Positions 17,191-25,181 of a DNA stretch of 39,839 nucleotides are shown here, piece by piece. This DNA comes from an uncultured Eubacteriales bacterium (GTDB lineage Bacteria; Bacillota; Clostridia; Oscillospirales; Butyricicoccaceae): assembly GCA_910585875.1 (NCBI GenBank), contig CAJUIK010000002.1:1-39839 (forward strand). Reading direction: 5' to 3'. Below the pieces are notes generated by a model. It saw only the letters and a list, made by a program, of their open reading frames with translations, searched no databases and was not told where the DNA came from. A program made the position numbers and the translations under genes. Position 1 is the first letter of the stretch; each line of letters begins with the position of its first letter.

Positions 17191-17400
17191 AGGAACACAC
17201 CTCTTTTATTTTGAATCTCCGAAAAATCTGAATGTTTTACAGGAAAAGCGCAATATTCTGTGGAAGACATTATACCACGGGAACAGGGAAGACACAAGGC
17301 GGGGACAAAACGAGGCGGGCTCTTGTATTCCAAAGAGCTTCAAGGGGTTGCAAAATAGGCGGATTTATAATAAGATAAGAAACGGCTGAAAGCAAAAATC

Positions 17401-17443
17401 TCGGCGGCGGAAACCATCGGAAGGATGGTTTCGACGCCGCCGA
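17401..17443 (+). repeat. long hairpin just before Mrp gene
   Basis: An almost perfect 18-bp stem with one bulge (17401-17418 pairing with 17424-17443) ends 7 bases before the Mrp ribosome site at 17451. No T tract follows, so it is not a standard terminator. It may stabilise the message or control translation. Confidence 0.55.
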
Positions 17444-17467
17444 TTGGATAAAAGGAGGCGCACTGAT

Positions 17468-18328
17468 TTGAGCGAGGAGTGTACGCACAACTGCGAAACC
17501 TGCGGCCAGGACTGCGGCCAGCGGACGGCGCCCCGGAGCATGGTGGAAAAGGCCAACCCGGGCAGCGATGTGAAAAAGGTCATCGGCGTGGTCAGCGGCA
17601 AAGGAGGCGTGGGCAAAAGCCTGGTTTCCGCCATGCTGGCCGCCGCCATGGAGCGCAAAGGATATCACGCCGGCATTTTGGACGGAGATATCACAGGACC
17701 TTCCATCCCCAAGATGTTCGGCGTCCATGAAAAAGCCCGGGGTAACGGCCAGGGCATCCTGCCTGTTAAAACCGAGAGCGGCGTGGATATCATGTCCATC
17801 AACCTGTTGCTGGAAAACGAGAGCGATCCGGTGGTTTGGCGGGGCCCCGTCATCGCCACTACAGTCAAGCAGTTCTGGACGGACGTGGTCTGGGGCGAAG
17901 TGGATTATCTGTTTGTGGATATGCCTCCCGGCACCGGCGACGTGCCGCTGACGGTTTTTCAGTCCCTGCCGATCGACGGCATTATCATCGTCACGTCCCC
18001 TCAGGATTTGGTGGGCATGATCGTGGGCAAGGCCATGAAGATGGCCCAGCTGATGGATATCCCCGTCATTGGCGTGGTGGAAAACATGAGTTATGTCCAG
18101 TGCCCGGACTGCGGCAAGAAAATCATGATGTATGGCGAAAGCAAAACCGCCAAAATCGCCGCTGAACAGGGCTTGCCCCTGCTGGCCCAGATGCCCATTG
18201 ATCCCCGTTTGGCCGCCCTGTGCGACGAGGGGAAGATCCACCAATTCGAGGGCGGCTGGCTGGATCGAGCCGTTCAGGCTATCGAAGAGTTTGAAAATTT
18301 CGACCTGGAAGAAGACGAGGACTTTTAA
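17468..18328 (+). CDS. Mrp/NBP35-family iron-sulfur carrier ATPase
   Basis: The protein has 286 residues. The start is TTG 17468, preceded at 9 bases by aaaggagg; an earlier TTG at 17444 would swallow that site. A cysteine-rich N-terminus (C5, C9, C12, C16) is followed by the deviant Walker A GKGGVGKS (44-51). The P-loop domain also has DGDITGPSIPKMFG, DMPPGTGD and a CPDC pair (C212, C215). Proteins of this class dimerise, bind a bridging [4Fe-4S] cluster and help assemble or deliver clusters. An acidic tail ends the protein. In this anaerobe it may also serve iron-sulfur or molybdenum enzymes. Confidence 0.9.
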   Translation: MSEECTHNCETCGQDCGQRTAPRSMVEKANPGSDVKKVIGVVSGKGGVGKSLVSAMLAAAMERKGYHAGILDGDITGPSIPKMFGVHEKARGNGQGILPVKTESGVDIMSINLLLENESDPVVWRGPVIATTVKQFWTDVVWGEVDYLFVDMPPGTGDVPLTVFQSLPIDGIIIVTSPQDLVGMIVGKAMKMAQLMDIPVIGVVENMSYVQCPDCGKKIMMYGESKTAKIAAEQGLPLLAQMPIDPRLAALCDEGKIHQFEGGWLDRAVQAIEEFENFDLEEDEDF

Positions 18329-18349
18329 TCAAACAAACGCAGAACCCGG

Positions 18350-18375
18350 GGGGCGGCTTCGGCCGCCCCTATTTT
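18350..18375 (+). terminator. terminator after Mrp gene
   Basis: An 8-bp GC-only stem with a TTCG loop (18350-18369) is followed by TATTTT, 22 bases after the Mrp stop. Confidence 0.8.
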
Positions 18376-18465
18376 GCTCCAGGGAAGAATGGGTGGGAAT
18401 GGGGGCGGTTTGCCAGGCCTGTCTCCGACCTGGCGAATCGAGGCGAAGACGCGGGGAGCAGAAAG

Positions 18466-18513
18466 AACCGGCGGCCGATCATCCTTTGGGATGGGTCAGG
18501 CCGCCGGTTTTTT
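18466..18513 (+). terminator. second strong terminator-like hairpin
   Basis: An 11-bp stem (18466-18476/18499-18509) with an internal loop that can itself fold precedes six T residues. It reads on the plus strand, and no gene lies between it and the earlier terminator. It may end an unseen short transcript or protect against read-through into the opposing LysR gene. Confidence 0.7.
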
Positions 18514-18561
18514 CTTTGCCAGAGACGTCCTGGCGCAGCACCTGCGCTTGGACAAACAGGA

Positions 18562-19476
18562 TCAGGCTTTTTCTGGATGCTCTTCAAAATATTCCCGGGC
18601 GAACTTCATAAAGGCTTCCGCCGCCGGGGACAGCGGGCGGTCTTTGTGGTAGACGAAATAGAATTTTCGCTTCATCCACTCGCTTTTCAAATCAAAGGTC
18701 AGCAGCAGGCCGAAATGGGCGAAATCTTCCGCCGCGATACGGGAGGTGATGGAAATGCCCAAGCCCTTGGAAACCGCCTGCTTGATGCTCTCGGTGCTGT
18801 CCATCTGGGCCACCAGCCGCAGGGACTTGGGATCCACCCCCATGCGGGCCAGGGAATCTTCCATTTCCTTTCGGGTGCCCGAGCCGTATTCCCGCAGGAT
18901 GAAGGGCTCTTTTTTCAGCATGGAAAGGGGAAAATCGCCGCCCAGGGCCCGGAACCGTTCGGCGTTGGGGGTGATCAGCACCAGCTGGTCGTCGGCAAAG
19001 GGCTCGAAAACGCATTTGCTCTTTTCCAGCTCGGCGCCGACGATGCCGATTTCCGCGTCCATATTGATGATATGGTTGGCCACCTCTCGGCTGTCGTATT
19101 GCTTGAGTTCAAAAAACAAGTTGGGATAATCCTTGGACATTTGGGGCAGCAGTTCGGGAAGAAGATATTGGGAGGGCACGGTGGAGGCCGCGATTTCCAG
19201 CGAGCCCCGGATATCCGTGGCGCAGCTTTTGACGGATAAAATGGCCCGGTCCCGCATTTTCAGCATCTCGCTGGCGTATTCGTAAAAAATCTTGCCCGCC
19301 TTGGAAGGATAAACTTCCTTGGTGGAGCGGATGATCAGTTTGGCGCCGAATTCATTTTCCAGCGAACTGATATGGGCGCTGATGGTGGGTTGAGAGAGAT
19401 AGATCTCCTCCGCAGCTTTGGAAAAACTCTTGAATTTGATGACGTTGACAAAGGCTTCTAATTGCTTGAAATGCAT
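18562..19476 (-). CDS. LysR-family regulator, selenium-metabolism associated
   Basis: The protein has 304 residues and starts at ATG 19476 (aaagga 9 bases upstream). The winged-helix domain spans about residues 1-60 (MHFKQLEAFVNVIKFKSFSKAAE, split here by position 20). The periplasmic-binding-like effector domain follows. It lies divergent from selD and next to the selenium genes, the arrangement of the selenium-metabolism-associated LysR group found in Clostridia. It therefore probably senses selenium status or a sulfur/selenium metabolite and controls selD and perhaps yedE. The ligand is unknown. A perfect dyad at 19502-19518, between the two divergent starts, is a candidate operator. Confidence 0.82.
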   Translation of the reverse strand: MHFKQLEAFVNVIKFKSFSKAAEEIYLSQPTISAHISSLENEFGAKLIIRSTKEVYPSKAGKIFYEYASEMLKMRDRAILSVKSCATDIRGSLEIAASTVPSQYLLPELLPQMSKDYPNLFFELKQYDSREVANHIINMDAEIGIVGAELEKSKCVFEPFADDQLVLITPNAERFRALGGDFPLSMLKKEPFILREYGSGTRKEMEDSLARMGVDPKSLRLVAQMDSTESIKQAVSKGLGISITSRIAAEDFAHFGLLLTFDLKSEWMKRKFYFVYHKDRPLSPAAEAFMKFAREYFEEHPEKA

Positions 19477-19501
19477 AACGGCGATTCCTTTCATCAAGCT
19501 C

Positions 19502-19518
19502 GGCAAGGGCCCCTTGCC
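19502..19518. promoter_or_regulatory. dyad overlapping selD -35 box
   Basis: A perfect inverted repeat GGCAAGG-GCC-CCTTGCC lies between divergent lysR and selD and covers the -35 box of the selD promoter. It is a good candidate binding site for the LysR protein. Confidence 0.5.
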
Positions 19519-19542
19519 AAGCGGGGGTGGATGCGATATGAT
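19514..19542 (+). promoter_or_regulatory. selD promoter
   Basis: TTGCCA (19514-19519) and TATGAT (19537-19542) are 17 bases apart, 61 bases before the selD start. Confidence 0.65.
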
Positions 19543-19602
19543 AAGGGGAGAGGCCGGCGAGCGAGAACCGGCCCAGCGCGGAAACAGAAAGGCGGAATGG
19601 GT

Positions 19603-20646
19603 ATGAGCGGCATCAGCGCCAAAAGACTGACGGAGCTGACCAAAAGCGGCGGGTGAGCTTCCAAAATAGGGCCGGGAGTCCTAAACGGAATTCTGGACAA
19701 GCTGCCAAAATTCCAAGATGAAAACCTGCTGGTGGGCTTCGACTCCAGCGACGACGCCGCCGTTTACCGGGTGAGGGACGATTTGGCCGTGGTGCAGACG
19801 GTGGATTTCTTCCCCCCCATGGTGGACGACCCCTATACCTTCGGCCAAATAGCGGCGACCAACTCCCTCAGCGATATTTACGCCATGGGCGGCCAGCCTG
19901 CCACGGCCATGAACCTGATCTGCTTCCCCTCCTGCCTGCCCGTCGGCGTGATGGGGGAGATTTTGGCCGGCGGCTACAGCAAGGTGCAGGAGGCCGGGGC
20001 GATCATCGCCGGCGGGCACACGATTGAAGACGAAGAGCCCAAATACGGCCTGTGCGTCACGGGCTTCATGCACCCCAAGGACGTGCTGACCAATTCCGGC
20101 GCTCAGGTGGGCGACGCTCTGGTGCTGACCAAATCCCTGGGCACGGGCATTCTGTCCACCGGCGGCAAGGCGGGAATGCTGACCGACGGCGAATACCGCC
20201 GGATGGTGGAGCTGATGACCGCCCTGAACAAACAGGCCCAGGAATGTATGCTGCAAACGGGCGCCCACGCCTGCACGGATATCACCGGCTTCGGCTTATT
20301 GGGCCACGCCTATGAAATGGCGGCGGGCTCCGGCGTGACGCTGGTTTTGGATTCCCGGCGGATTCCGGTGGAGAAAAGGGCTCTGGAACTGGCGCGGGAG
20401 GGCATTATCCCTGGCGGCGCCTATAACAACCGGGGTTATTTGCAGGATTTTGTGGAAATCGCGCCGGCGGTTCCGTTGGAACTCAGCGACGTTTTTTACG
20501 ACCCCCAGACCGCCGGCGGCCTTCTCGTCGCCCTGCCCGAGCACAAGGCGCCCGAGCTGCTGCGGCGGCTGGAAGAGTTTACGGGAGACGCCCGGATGAT
20601 CGGCTATGCGCGGCCCTTCGACGGCAAGAGTATTCGAGTGAAATAA
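19603..20646 (+). CDS. selD: selenide, water dikinase (selenophosphate synthetase), selenoprotein
   Basis: The product makes selenophosphate from selenide and ATP, the selenium donor for tRNA-Sec. The frame from ATG 19603 (or 19597) reaches TGA at 19654-19656 and continues as GUASKIGPG. There U is selenocysteine 18, at the place where other SelD proteins have Cys or Sec in the catalytic loop. Full length is 347 residues, normal for the family. FDSSDDAAVYR and VVQTVDFFPP are the usual ATP-site segments. A start after the TGA would lose the catalytic residue. Making SelD itself needs the selenium pathway, a positive-feedback trait. A terminator follows. Confidence 0.95.
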
Positions 20647-20671
20647 AGCCGCCGGCGGGCGAAAAATACCC

Positions 20672-20699
20672 AGGCGGGGCTTCAGGCCCCGCCTTTTTT
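20672..20699. terminator. terminator between selD and the facing desulfurase gene
   Basis: A perfect 9-bp stem (20672-20680/20686-20694) is followed by a T run, 26 bases after the selD stop. Confidence 0.85.
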
Positions 20700-20706
20700 C
20701 GCGGCG

Positions 20707-21861
20707 TTATCCCTGAGTCAGGATGTTTCGCAGGCCCTCGATACAAATGTCGACCTCTTCCTCGGTGTTGTGGTGGCTGAAGGAAAAGCGCACCGTGCCC
20801 TGGGGGAAAGTGCCCAGACTCTTATGGGCCCGAGGGGCGCAGTGCAGGCCGCAGCGAGTCATGACGCCGTATTGGCTGTCCAGCAGGAAGGCGACCTCCG
20901 CGTTGTCCACCTTCAGAAAATCCAGGGAGACGATGGCCGCCCGGTCCTTGGGATGCAGCTTGCCGACCACCCGGGTATCCGGCAGGGTCCGGGCGCCGTC
21001 GATAAATCTCTGGCAGAGTTCCAATTCCCGGAGGGCGATGTTGTCGATCCCGTAGTCCTCCAGATAGGCCAGAGCCTGATGGAGGCCGGCGATGCCCGGC
21101 AGGTTCATGGTGCCGCTTTCAAAGCGGTCGGGCATGAAATCCGGAACCTCTTCGCTGTCGCTGCGGCTGCCGGTGCCGCCGGAAACCAGGGGGTCGATCT
21201 GCGCATACAGGGATTCGTCGACCAGCATCCCTCCAATGCCTTGGGGACCCCGGAGGCCCTTGTGGCCGGTGAAGCACAGGATATGGACGCCCAGCCGCTG
21301 CATATCGATGGGGAAAACGCCGGCGGTCTGGGCAGAATCCATCACAAAAATCAGTCCGCGGCGGGCGCAGATTTCCCCCGCTTCCCGGACAGGCAGCATG
21401 GTTCCGCACAGGTTGGAGGCGTGGAGCATCATCACGGCCCGGGTGTTGGGGCGGATCAGGTCCTCGATTTTTTGGGGGTCCAGCACACCCTCCCGGTCGG
21501 CTTGGGCGGCGTCGAAGGACACGCCTTTGGCCGCCATCTGGACCAGGGGCCGCATCAGGCCGTTGTGTTCCATGGAGCTGACGATCACATGATCCCCGGG
21601 TTTGAGCAGCCCTTTGATCACATAATTCAGCGAATAGGTGATACTGGGGGTAAAGACCACATTGCGGGATTGGGGGAAATGGAACAGCCTGCAAAGCTGC
21701 TCCCGGGTATCCAGCACCATGTCCGCCACCTGGTAGGCGCCGGCGTATCCCCCCCGGCTGATGTTATAGGCGCCCTGCTCGATGATGGTTTTCATAGCCT
21801 CGCCCACGCCGGGCGCCTTAGGGAACGAGGTGCTGCCGTTGTCAAAATAAATATTCTGCAT
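20707..21861 (-). CDS. cysteine desulfurase-family protein, selenium-cluster type
   Basis: This 384-residue class V aminotransferase-fold PLP enzyme starts at ATG 21861 (ggaggt upstream). The Schiff-base lysine is K201 in FTGHKGL. The cysteine-rich active loop is TRCGLHCAP, with C337 and C341; by analogy with SufS-type enzymes C341 would carry the persulfide or selenide. Related proteins beside selD and yedE in clostridia are thought to feed selenium to selenophosphate synthetase by acting on selenocysteine or cysteine. The choice between selenium and sulfur cannot be read here. It is transcribed divergently from yedE. Confidence 0.85.
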   Translation of the reverse strand: MQNIYFDNGSTSFPKAPGVGEAMKTIIEQGAYNISRGGYAGAYQVADMVLDTREQLCRLFHFPQSRNVVFTPSITYSLNYVIKGLLKPGDHVIVSSMEHNGLMRPLVQMAAKGVSFDAAQADREGVLDPQKIEDLIRPNTRAVMMLHASNLCGTMLPVREAGEICARRGLIFVMDSAQTAGVFPIDMQRLGVHILCFTGHKGLRGPQGIGGMLVDESLYAQIDPLVSGGTGSRSDSEEVPDFMPDRFESGTMNLPGIAGLHQALAYLEDYGIDNIALRELELCQRFIDGARTLPDTRVVGKLHPKDRAAIVSLDFLKVDNAEVAFLLDSQYGVMTRCGLHCAPRAHKSLGTFPQGTVRFSFSHHNTEEEVDICIEGLRNILTQG

Positions 21862-21950
21862 GATGATACCTCCGTCGACGGCGAAAAAAGCCCCGCCGCC
21901 CATAAGTATTCCTATTATACATAATTCCGCAGGATATCTCCATATTTATA

Positions 21951-21963
21951 GATAGAATCTATC
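21951..21963. promoter_or_regulatory. palindrome in csd/yedE divergent promoter region
   Basis: The 13-base near-perfect palindrome GATAGAATCTATC sits between the divergent desulfurase and yedE genes. It is a plausible regulator site for coordinated selenium control, unproven. Confidence 0.4.
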
Positions 21964-22104
21964 AACAATATCAGATTTATCGGCAAGAAGTATTATACTT
22001 TTTTGGAGAAATATCGTAAAATCTGTAAGGACAAGGCCTGAGGAGGAGAAAAAAGGGGAAAACCGCCTTTGGCCCAAATTTTTGCCGTGAAGGGGAAGAA
22101 AGAC

Positions 22105-23169
22105 GTGAAAAACAAGAAAACGATGTGGATGGTCCTGGCCGGCCTGGTCGTAGGCTCCGTCTCCGTCGCGCTGGTGCTGGGCGGCAACCCGAAGAACATG
22201 GGCTTCTGCATCGCCTGCTTTGTGCGGGATATCGCCGGCAGCGTGGGGATGCATCAGGCGGCCGCGGTGCAGTATATCCGGCCGGAGATCATCGGTTTGG
22301 CGCTGGGCGCGCTGATCATGTCCGTGGCGGGCAAGGAGTTCCGGGCCCAGGGCGGCTCTTCGCCCATGACTCGATTTGTGCTGGGCTTCTTTGTGATGGT
22401 AGGCGCTCTGATGTTTTTGGGCTGCCCTCTGCGCATGGTGCTGCGCATCGCCGGCGGCGACCTGAACGCCGTCGTGGGGCTGGCTGGCTTTGTGGGCGGC
22501 ATCCTATTGGGTATCCTGTGCCTGAACCAGGGCTTTAGCCTGCGGCGCACCTATGCCCAGAGCCCGCTGGAAGGCGGCATGATTTCCGCCGTCAACCTGG
22601 CGCTGCTGGTTTTGGTCGTGGCCGCGCCGCCTGTCGTCCTGTTCAGCGCCGAGGGCCCCGGCTCTATGCGGGCTCCTGTCTGGATGGCCCTGGCCGCCGG
22701 CCTGATTGTGGGCGCTCTGGCCCAGAAGACCCGGCTGTGTATGGTGGGCGGCCTGCGGGACGCCGTGCTGTTTCGGGATTTCTATCTGCTCTATGGGTTT
22801 ATCGCCATCATCGCCGCCGCCGCTGTCGGCAACCTGGTTACCGGTAATTTCAGCTTGGGTTTCGCCGGCCAGCCGGTGGCCCATACCGATGGATTGTGGA
22901 ATTTCTTGGGCATGACGCTGGTGGGCTTCGCCAGCGTGCTGCTGGGCGGCTGCCCGCTGCGCCAGCTGATTCTGGCGGGCAGCGGCAACAGCGACAGCGC
23001 CGTCTCCGTGTTGGGTATGTTTGTGGGCGCCGCCTGCTGCCATAACTTCAAGCTGGCCTCCTCCGCCGACGGCCCCACGCCCAACGGCAAAATCGCGGTG
23101 ATTCTCGGCTTGGCCGTCGTGGCTGCCGTAGCGGCGCTGAACATCCAGAAGCAGAAGTCCAAACGCTAA
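22105..23169 (+). CDS. yedE: YedE-family selenium transporter (putative)
   Basis: This membrane protein has about 354 residues and roughly nine to ten spans. I take GTG 22105, preceded by aggggaag, as the start; a TTG at 22069 would add 12 residues. It contains GCPLR twice (near residues 110 and 290) and GAACCHNF, the conserved cysteine motifs of the YeeE/YedE family. In selenium-using bacteria with selD and SirA/TusA-like partners this branch is regarded as a selenium-compound importer. The next gene encodes a TusA-like protein 31 bases downstream, matching the yedE-yedF pair. Confidence 0.85.
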   Translation: MKNKKTMWMVLAGLVVGSVSVALVLGGNPKNMGFCIACFVRDIAGSVGMHQAAAVQYIRPEIIGLALGALIMSVAGKEFRAQGGSSPMTRFVLGFFVMVGALMFLGCPLRMVLRIAGGDLNAVVGLAGFVGGILLGILCLNQGFSLRRTYAQSPLEGGMISAVNLALLVLVVAAPPVVLFSAEGPGSMRAPVWMALAAGLIVGALAQKTRLCMVGGLRDAVLFRDFYLLYGFIAIIAAAAVGNLVTGNFSLGFAGQPVAHTDGLWNFLGMTLVGFASVLLGGCPLRQLILAGSGNSDSAVSVLGMFVGAACCHNFKLASSADGPTPNGKIAVILGLAVVAAVAALNIQKQKSKR

Positions 23170-23200
23170 AAGACAAACACAAGAAGGGAGACAGGGCAAA

Positions 23201-23413
23201 ATGGCAGACAAAGTGACGATAGACGCCCGGGGCCGCTCCTGCCCGGAGCCGGTGATTATGACCAAGCGGGCGCTGGACCAAAACGGCAATCGGGCCGTTG
23301 TGCTGGTAGACAATCAAGTAGCGGTGGACAACATCTCCCGCTTCGCGGACAGTCGAGGGTTGAAAGTGCTTGTCAAGGAAAGAGACGGGGACTTTGAGCT
23401 GACCGTCGGCTGA
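23201..23413 (+). CDS. TusA/YedF-like sulfur (selenium) carrier protein
   Basis: This 70-residue protein has the TusA/SirA fold signature DARGRSCPEPV with the carrier cysteine C14. It lies 31 bases after yedE with its own agggag ribosome site. Selenium-cluster YedF proteins are usually about 200 residues, with this domain fused to a DsrE-like one; here only the first domain is present. It may accept a persulfide or selenopersulfide from the transporter or the desulfurase and pass it toward SelD. That route is inference from its neighbours. Confidence 0.8.
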   Translation: MADKVTIDARGRSCPEPVIMTKRALDQNGNRAVVLVDNQVAVDNISRFADSRGLKVLVKERDGDFELTVG

Positions 23414-23434
23414 TTCCGAGGGGACGCGATCGAG

Positions 23435-23671
23435 ATGAATTATATCGCCACATTTTTTACTCATTATGGCGCGATGACCTTTCAGCGGCTGCTGAAAGGC
23501 CAGGGCAAGGCGGCTCGGATGTCGCCTGTGCCCCGGGCCCTCAGCGCTTCCTGCGGCGTGTGCGTCCGCTTCGACGGCCAAGGCCTGAGCGAAACTGCGG
23601 AGGCTGTGGACCTGGAAGGGGTTTATCAGGAAACCGAAACCGGCTACCTTCAGATAGACTCGGAACATTGA
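23435..23671 (+). CDS. DUF3343-like small cysteine protein
   Basis: This 78-residue protein begins MNYIATFFTHYGAM. It has a CGVC pair (near residues 45-48) in SASCGVCVRF, the pattern of DUF3343 proteins, which often accompany desulfurase and YedF genes. It follows the TusA-like gene by 21 bases, so it is the third member of the yedE operon. A redox or selenium-relay role is possible but not proven. The terminator right after it closes the operon. Confidence 0.75.
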   Translation: MNYIATFFTHYGAMTFQRLLKGQGKAARMSPVPRALSASCGVCVRFDGQGLSETAEAVDLEGVYQETETGYLQIDSEH

Positions 23672-23676
23672 AACAG

Positions 23677-23704
23677 CGGCCGTGCTCTTTGCACGGCCGT
23701 TTTT
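23677..23704 (+). terminator. terminator of yedE operon
   Basis: A perfect 9-bp stem (23677-23685/23691-23699) is followed by TTTTT. Confidence 0.85.
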
Positions 23705-23772
23705 GACAAACGAGAAGGAAGCCCTGGGGCGCGGCCGATTCGGCGGCCAGAGAGAGCAGGGCCTTCGACGGC

Positions 23773-24552
23773 CTAATAAAAGAGCCGGGGCGCCAAAGAT
23801 CTCAGACGGGCCAGAAGATCCTGGGAAAGGCAGAGCAGGGTGAAAGAATCGTTGTTCATGGCCAATTCGGCCAGATAAAAACCGGAGTCCGCCCAACGCG
23901 CGTTCAGCAGCTCAATCCAATCGGCCCTATCCAAAGTTTCGTCCAGCCAATCCGGCCGCAGGGGCAAACCGGCGCCTTGCCCGGCGGCCAGCTTCTGGAC
24001 GAAATACAGGAAATCCTCCTTTTCCGCCTTCCAGTCCAAATCGCAGGCCAGGCCCGCCTCGATCAGCTGGTCTGCCAAGGCCAGCAGGCAGATCTCCTCC
24101 GCCGGGCCGGGATTCGGGCGGTTCCGTTCTCGATAGCGGGCTCGGTGAAGGGCAAAATAGCCCTCCGGGTCCCGGGCGCAATGGGCCAGGGCTTGAGCCG
24201 TCGGGCTGTCTTTCCCGGCGATCAGGGCGGCCAGCTGAGGGACAACCGACAGATCTGGCAGAGGATCGGGCGCCGGCGGACGGCTTTCCTGCCCGGATCG
24301 GAAGCCGAAGAGATAGCGGGCCCGGGTTTTGAAGGTCAGATAACCCCGCAGCTCGGGATGGGCGGCCAGCAGCCGCTTGAAGTCCCGGCGTTGATAGCGA
24401 GCCAGCAGCAAAAGGGGCGGGGGTTGGGCCTGCTGGGCCAGCTGGCTTAGAGGAACATTCAGCGCCAGCGCCCGGCGCAGCATGGCCAACCATGGAAGGG
24501 GGTCTTCCTGAGGCAGGCCGATCAGATAGAGGTCTCCATACAAAATTTCCAC
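23773..24552 (-). CDS. hypothetical protein, possibly DUF6630-like
   Basis: The protein has 259 residues if it starts at GTG 24552 (aaaggag 9 bases upstream); a TTG 21 bases earlier would overlap that site. It is soluble and rich in leucine and arginine. A C-terminal half with ICLLALADQLIEAG and CDLDWKAEKEDFL recalls DUF6630 proteins, but I am not sure. No signal peptide or catalytic motif is visible. It lies between the two selenium operons on the opposite strand, so a selenium role is not implied by operon structure. Confidence 0.65.
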   Translation of the reverse strand: MEILYGDLYLIGLPQEDPLPWLAMLRRALALNVPLSQLAQQAQPPPLLLLARYQRRDFKRLLAAHPELRGYLTFKTRARYLFGFRSGQESRPPAPDPLPDLSVVPQLAALIAGKDSPTAQALAHCARDPEGYFALHRARYRERNRPNPGPAEEICLLALADQLIEAGLACDLDWKAEKEDFLYFVQKLAAGQGAGLPLRPDWLDETLDRADWIELLNARWADSGFYLAELAMNNDSFTLLCLSQDLLARLRSLAPRLFY

Positions 24553-24766
24553 AGCGGAACGCTCCTTTCCCAAACCCGGCGCCGCCTTTTCGCCTGGCGA
24601 GGGCGGCGGATTCTCTGATTAAAATTGTATCGCAACTAAAAGGCCGAGGCAAGAGGCGCTTGAGCCGTCCTGTTTGAGAAAAGCGTCGCCGAGACGCCGC
24701 TTTGGCGGTTTCTAAAAAATCGGGCCGACAAGAGATTTGGCAAATCAGAAACTGTAGAGGGGAAAT

Positions 24767-24940
24767 ATGAAATATTTTTCAGCGTTGCTCCTGATGGGTT
24801 CCATTGTCTGCGCTTTGTTCTCCAATCAAATAGATGCGGCGGTAAGCGGAGACAAAAAGGTTAAAAAAGTAATTGTCATATGCAGCGTGGGAGTATTGCT
24901 GATTGGCACAATCGCGATGGGCGCGAGCCTCTTATCGTAA
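24767..24940 (+). CDS. small two-span membrane protein
   Basis: This 57-residue frame has an agagggg site 5-6 bases before ATG 24767. Two hydrophobic segments (about residues 4-18 and 36-55) flank a short polar loop with GDKKVKK, giving a hairpin membrane protein. The family is unknown. It is too short for most gene callers, yet its ribosome site and amphipathic layout make it a real candidate. Confidence 0.5.
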   Translation: MKYFSALLLMGSIVCALFSNQIDAAVSGDKKVKKVIVICSVGVLLIGTIAMGASLLS

Positions 24941-25005
24941 ATATGCAAAACGGCATGGGATAACGCCAATCTGAAAGGGAGGCCGACAGGCCGCCGAAGG
25001 TGTTC

Positions 25006-25034
25006 TTGCGGCTTTGGCGGCGATGATGTATAAT
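25006..25034 (+). promoter_or_regulatory. selAB promoter
   Basis: TTGCGG (25006-25011) and TATAAT (25029-25034) are 17 bases apart, leaving a ~140-base leader before selA. Confidence 0.7.
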
Positions 25035-25045
25035 GAGCGCTATAG

Positions 25046-25097
25046 CCGGAAAAACGGGGACGGCCTATGGACGGCCGCTCTGTTTTCCGCCGGCGGA
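25046..25097 (+). promoter_or_regulatory. long hairpin in selAB leader
   Basis: Arms GCCGGAAAAAC and GTTTTCCGCCGGC, with an inner CGGCC/GGCCG stem, form a long imperfect hairpin near the 5' end of the selAB transcript. In Escherichia coli a SECIS-like element in the selAB leader binds SelB and represses the operon; this hairpin could be a counterpart. Confidence 0.45.
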
Positions 25098-25181
25098 AGG
25101 CGCTTTTGCCGGATAGAGGCGTTTTCGGACGCTTGCTGTTTTTTCTAAAAACGCGCTGATATGGCGAGGATATAGGATGGG

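Noticed and set aside
15730..17214. 494-codon plus-strand frame opposite the SLH and GNAT genes
   Set aside because: The product is glycine/glutamine-rich with no domain, while the minus strand has a signal peptide and three SLH repeats.
19732..20646. selD starting at 19732 as a normal gene
   Set aside because: This start would drop the catalytic selenocysteine loop; the true start is before the TGA at 19654.
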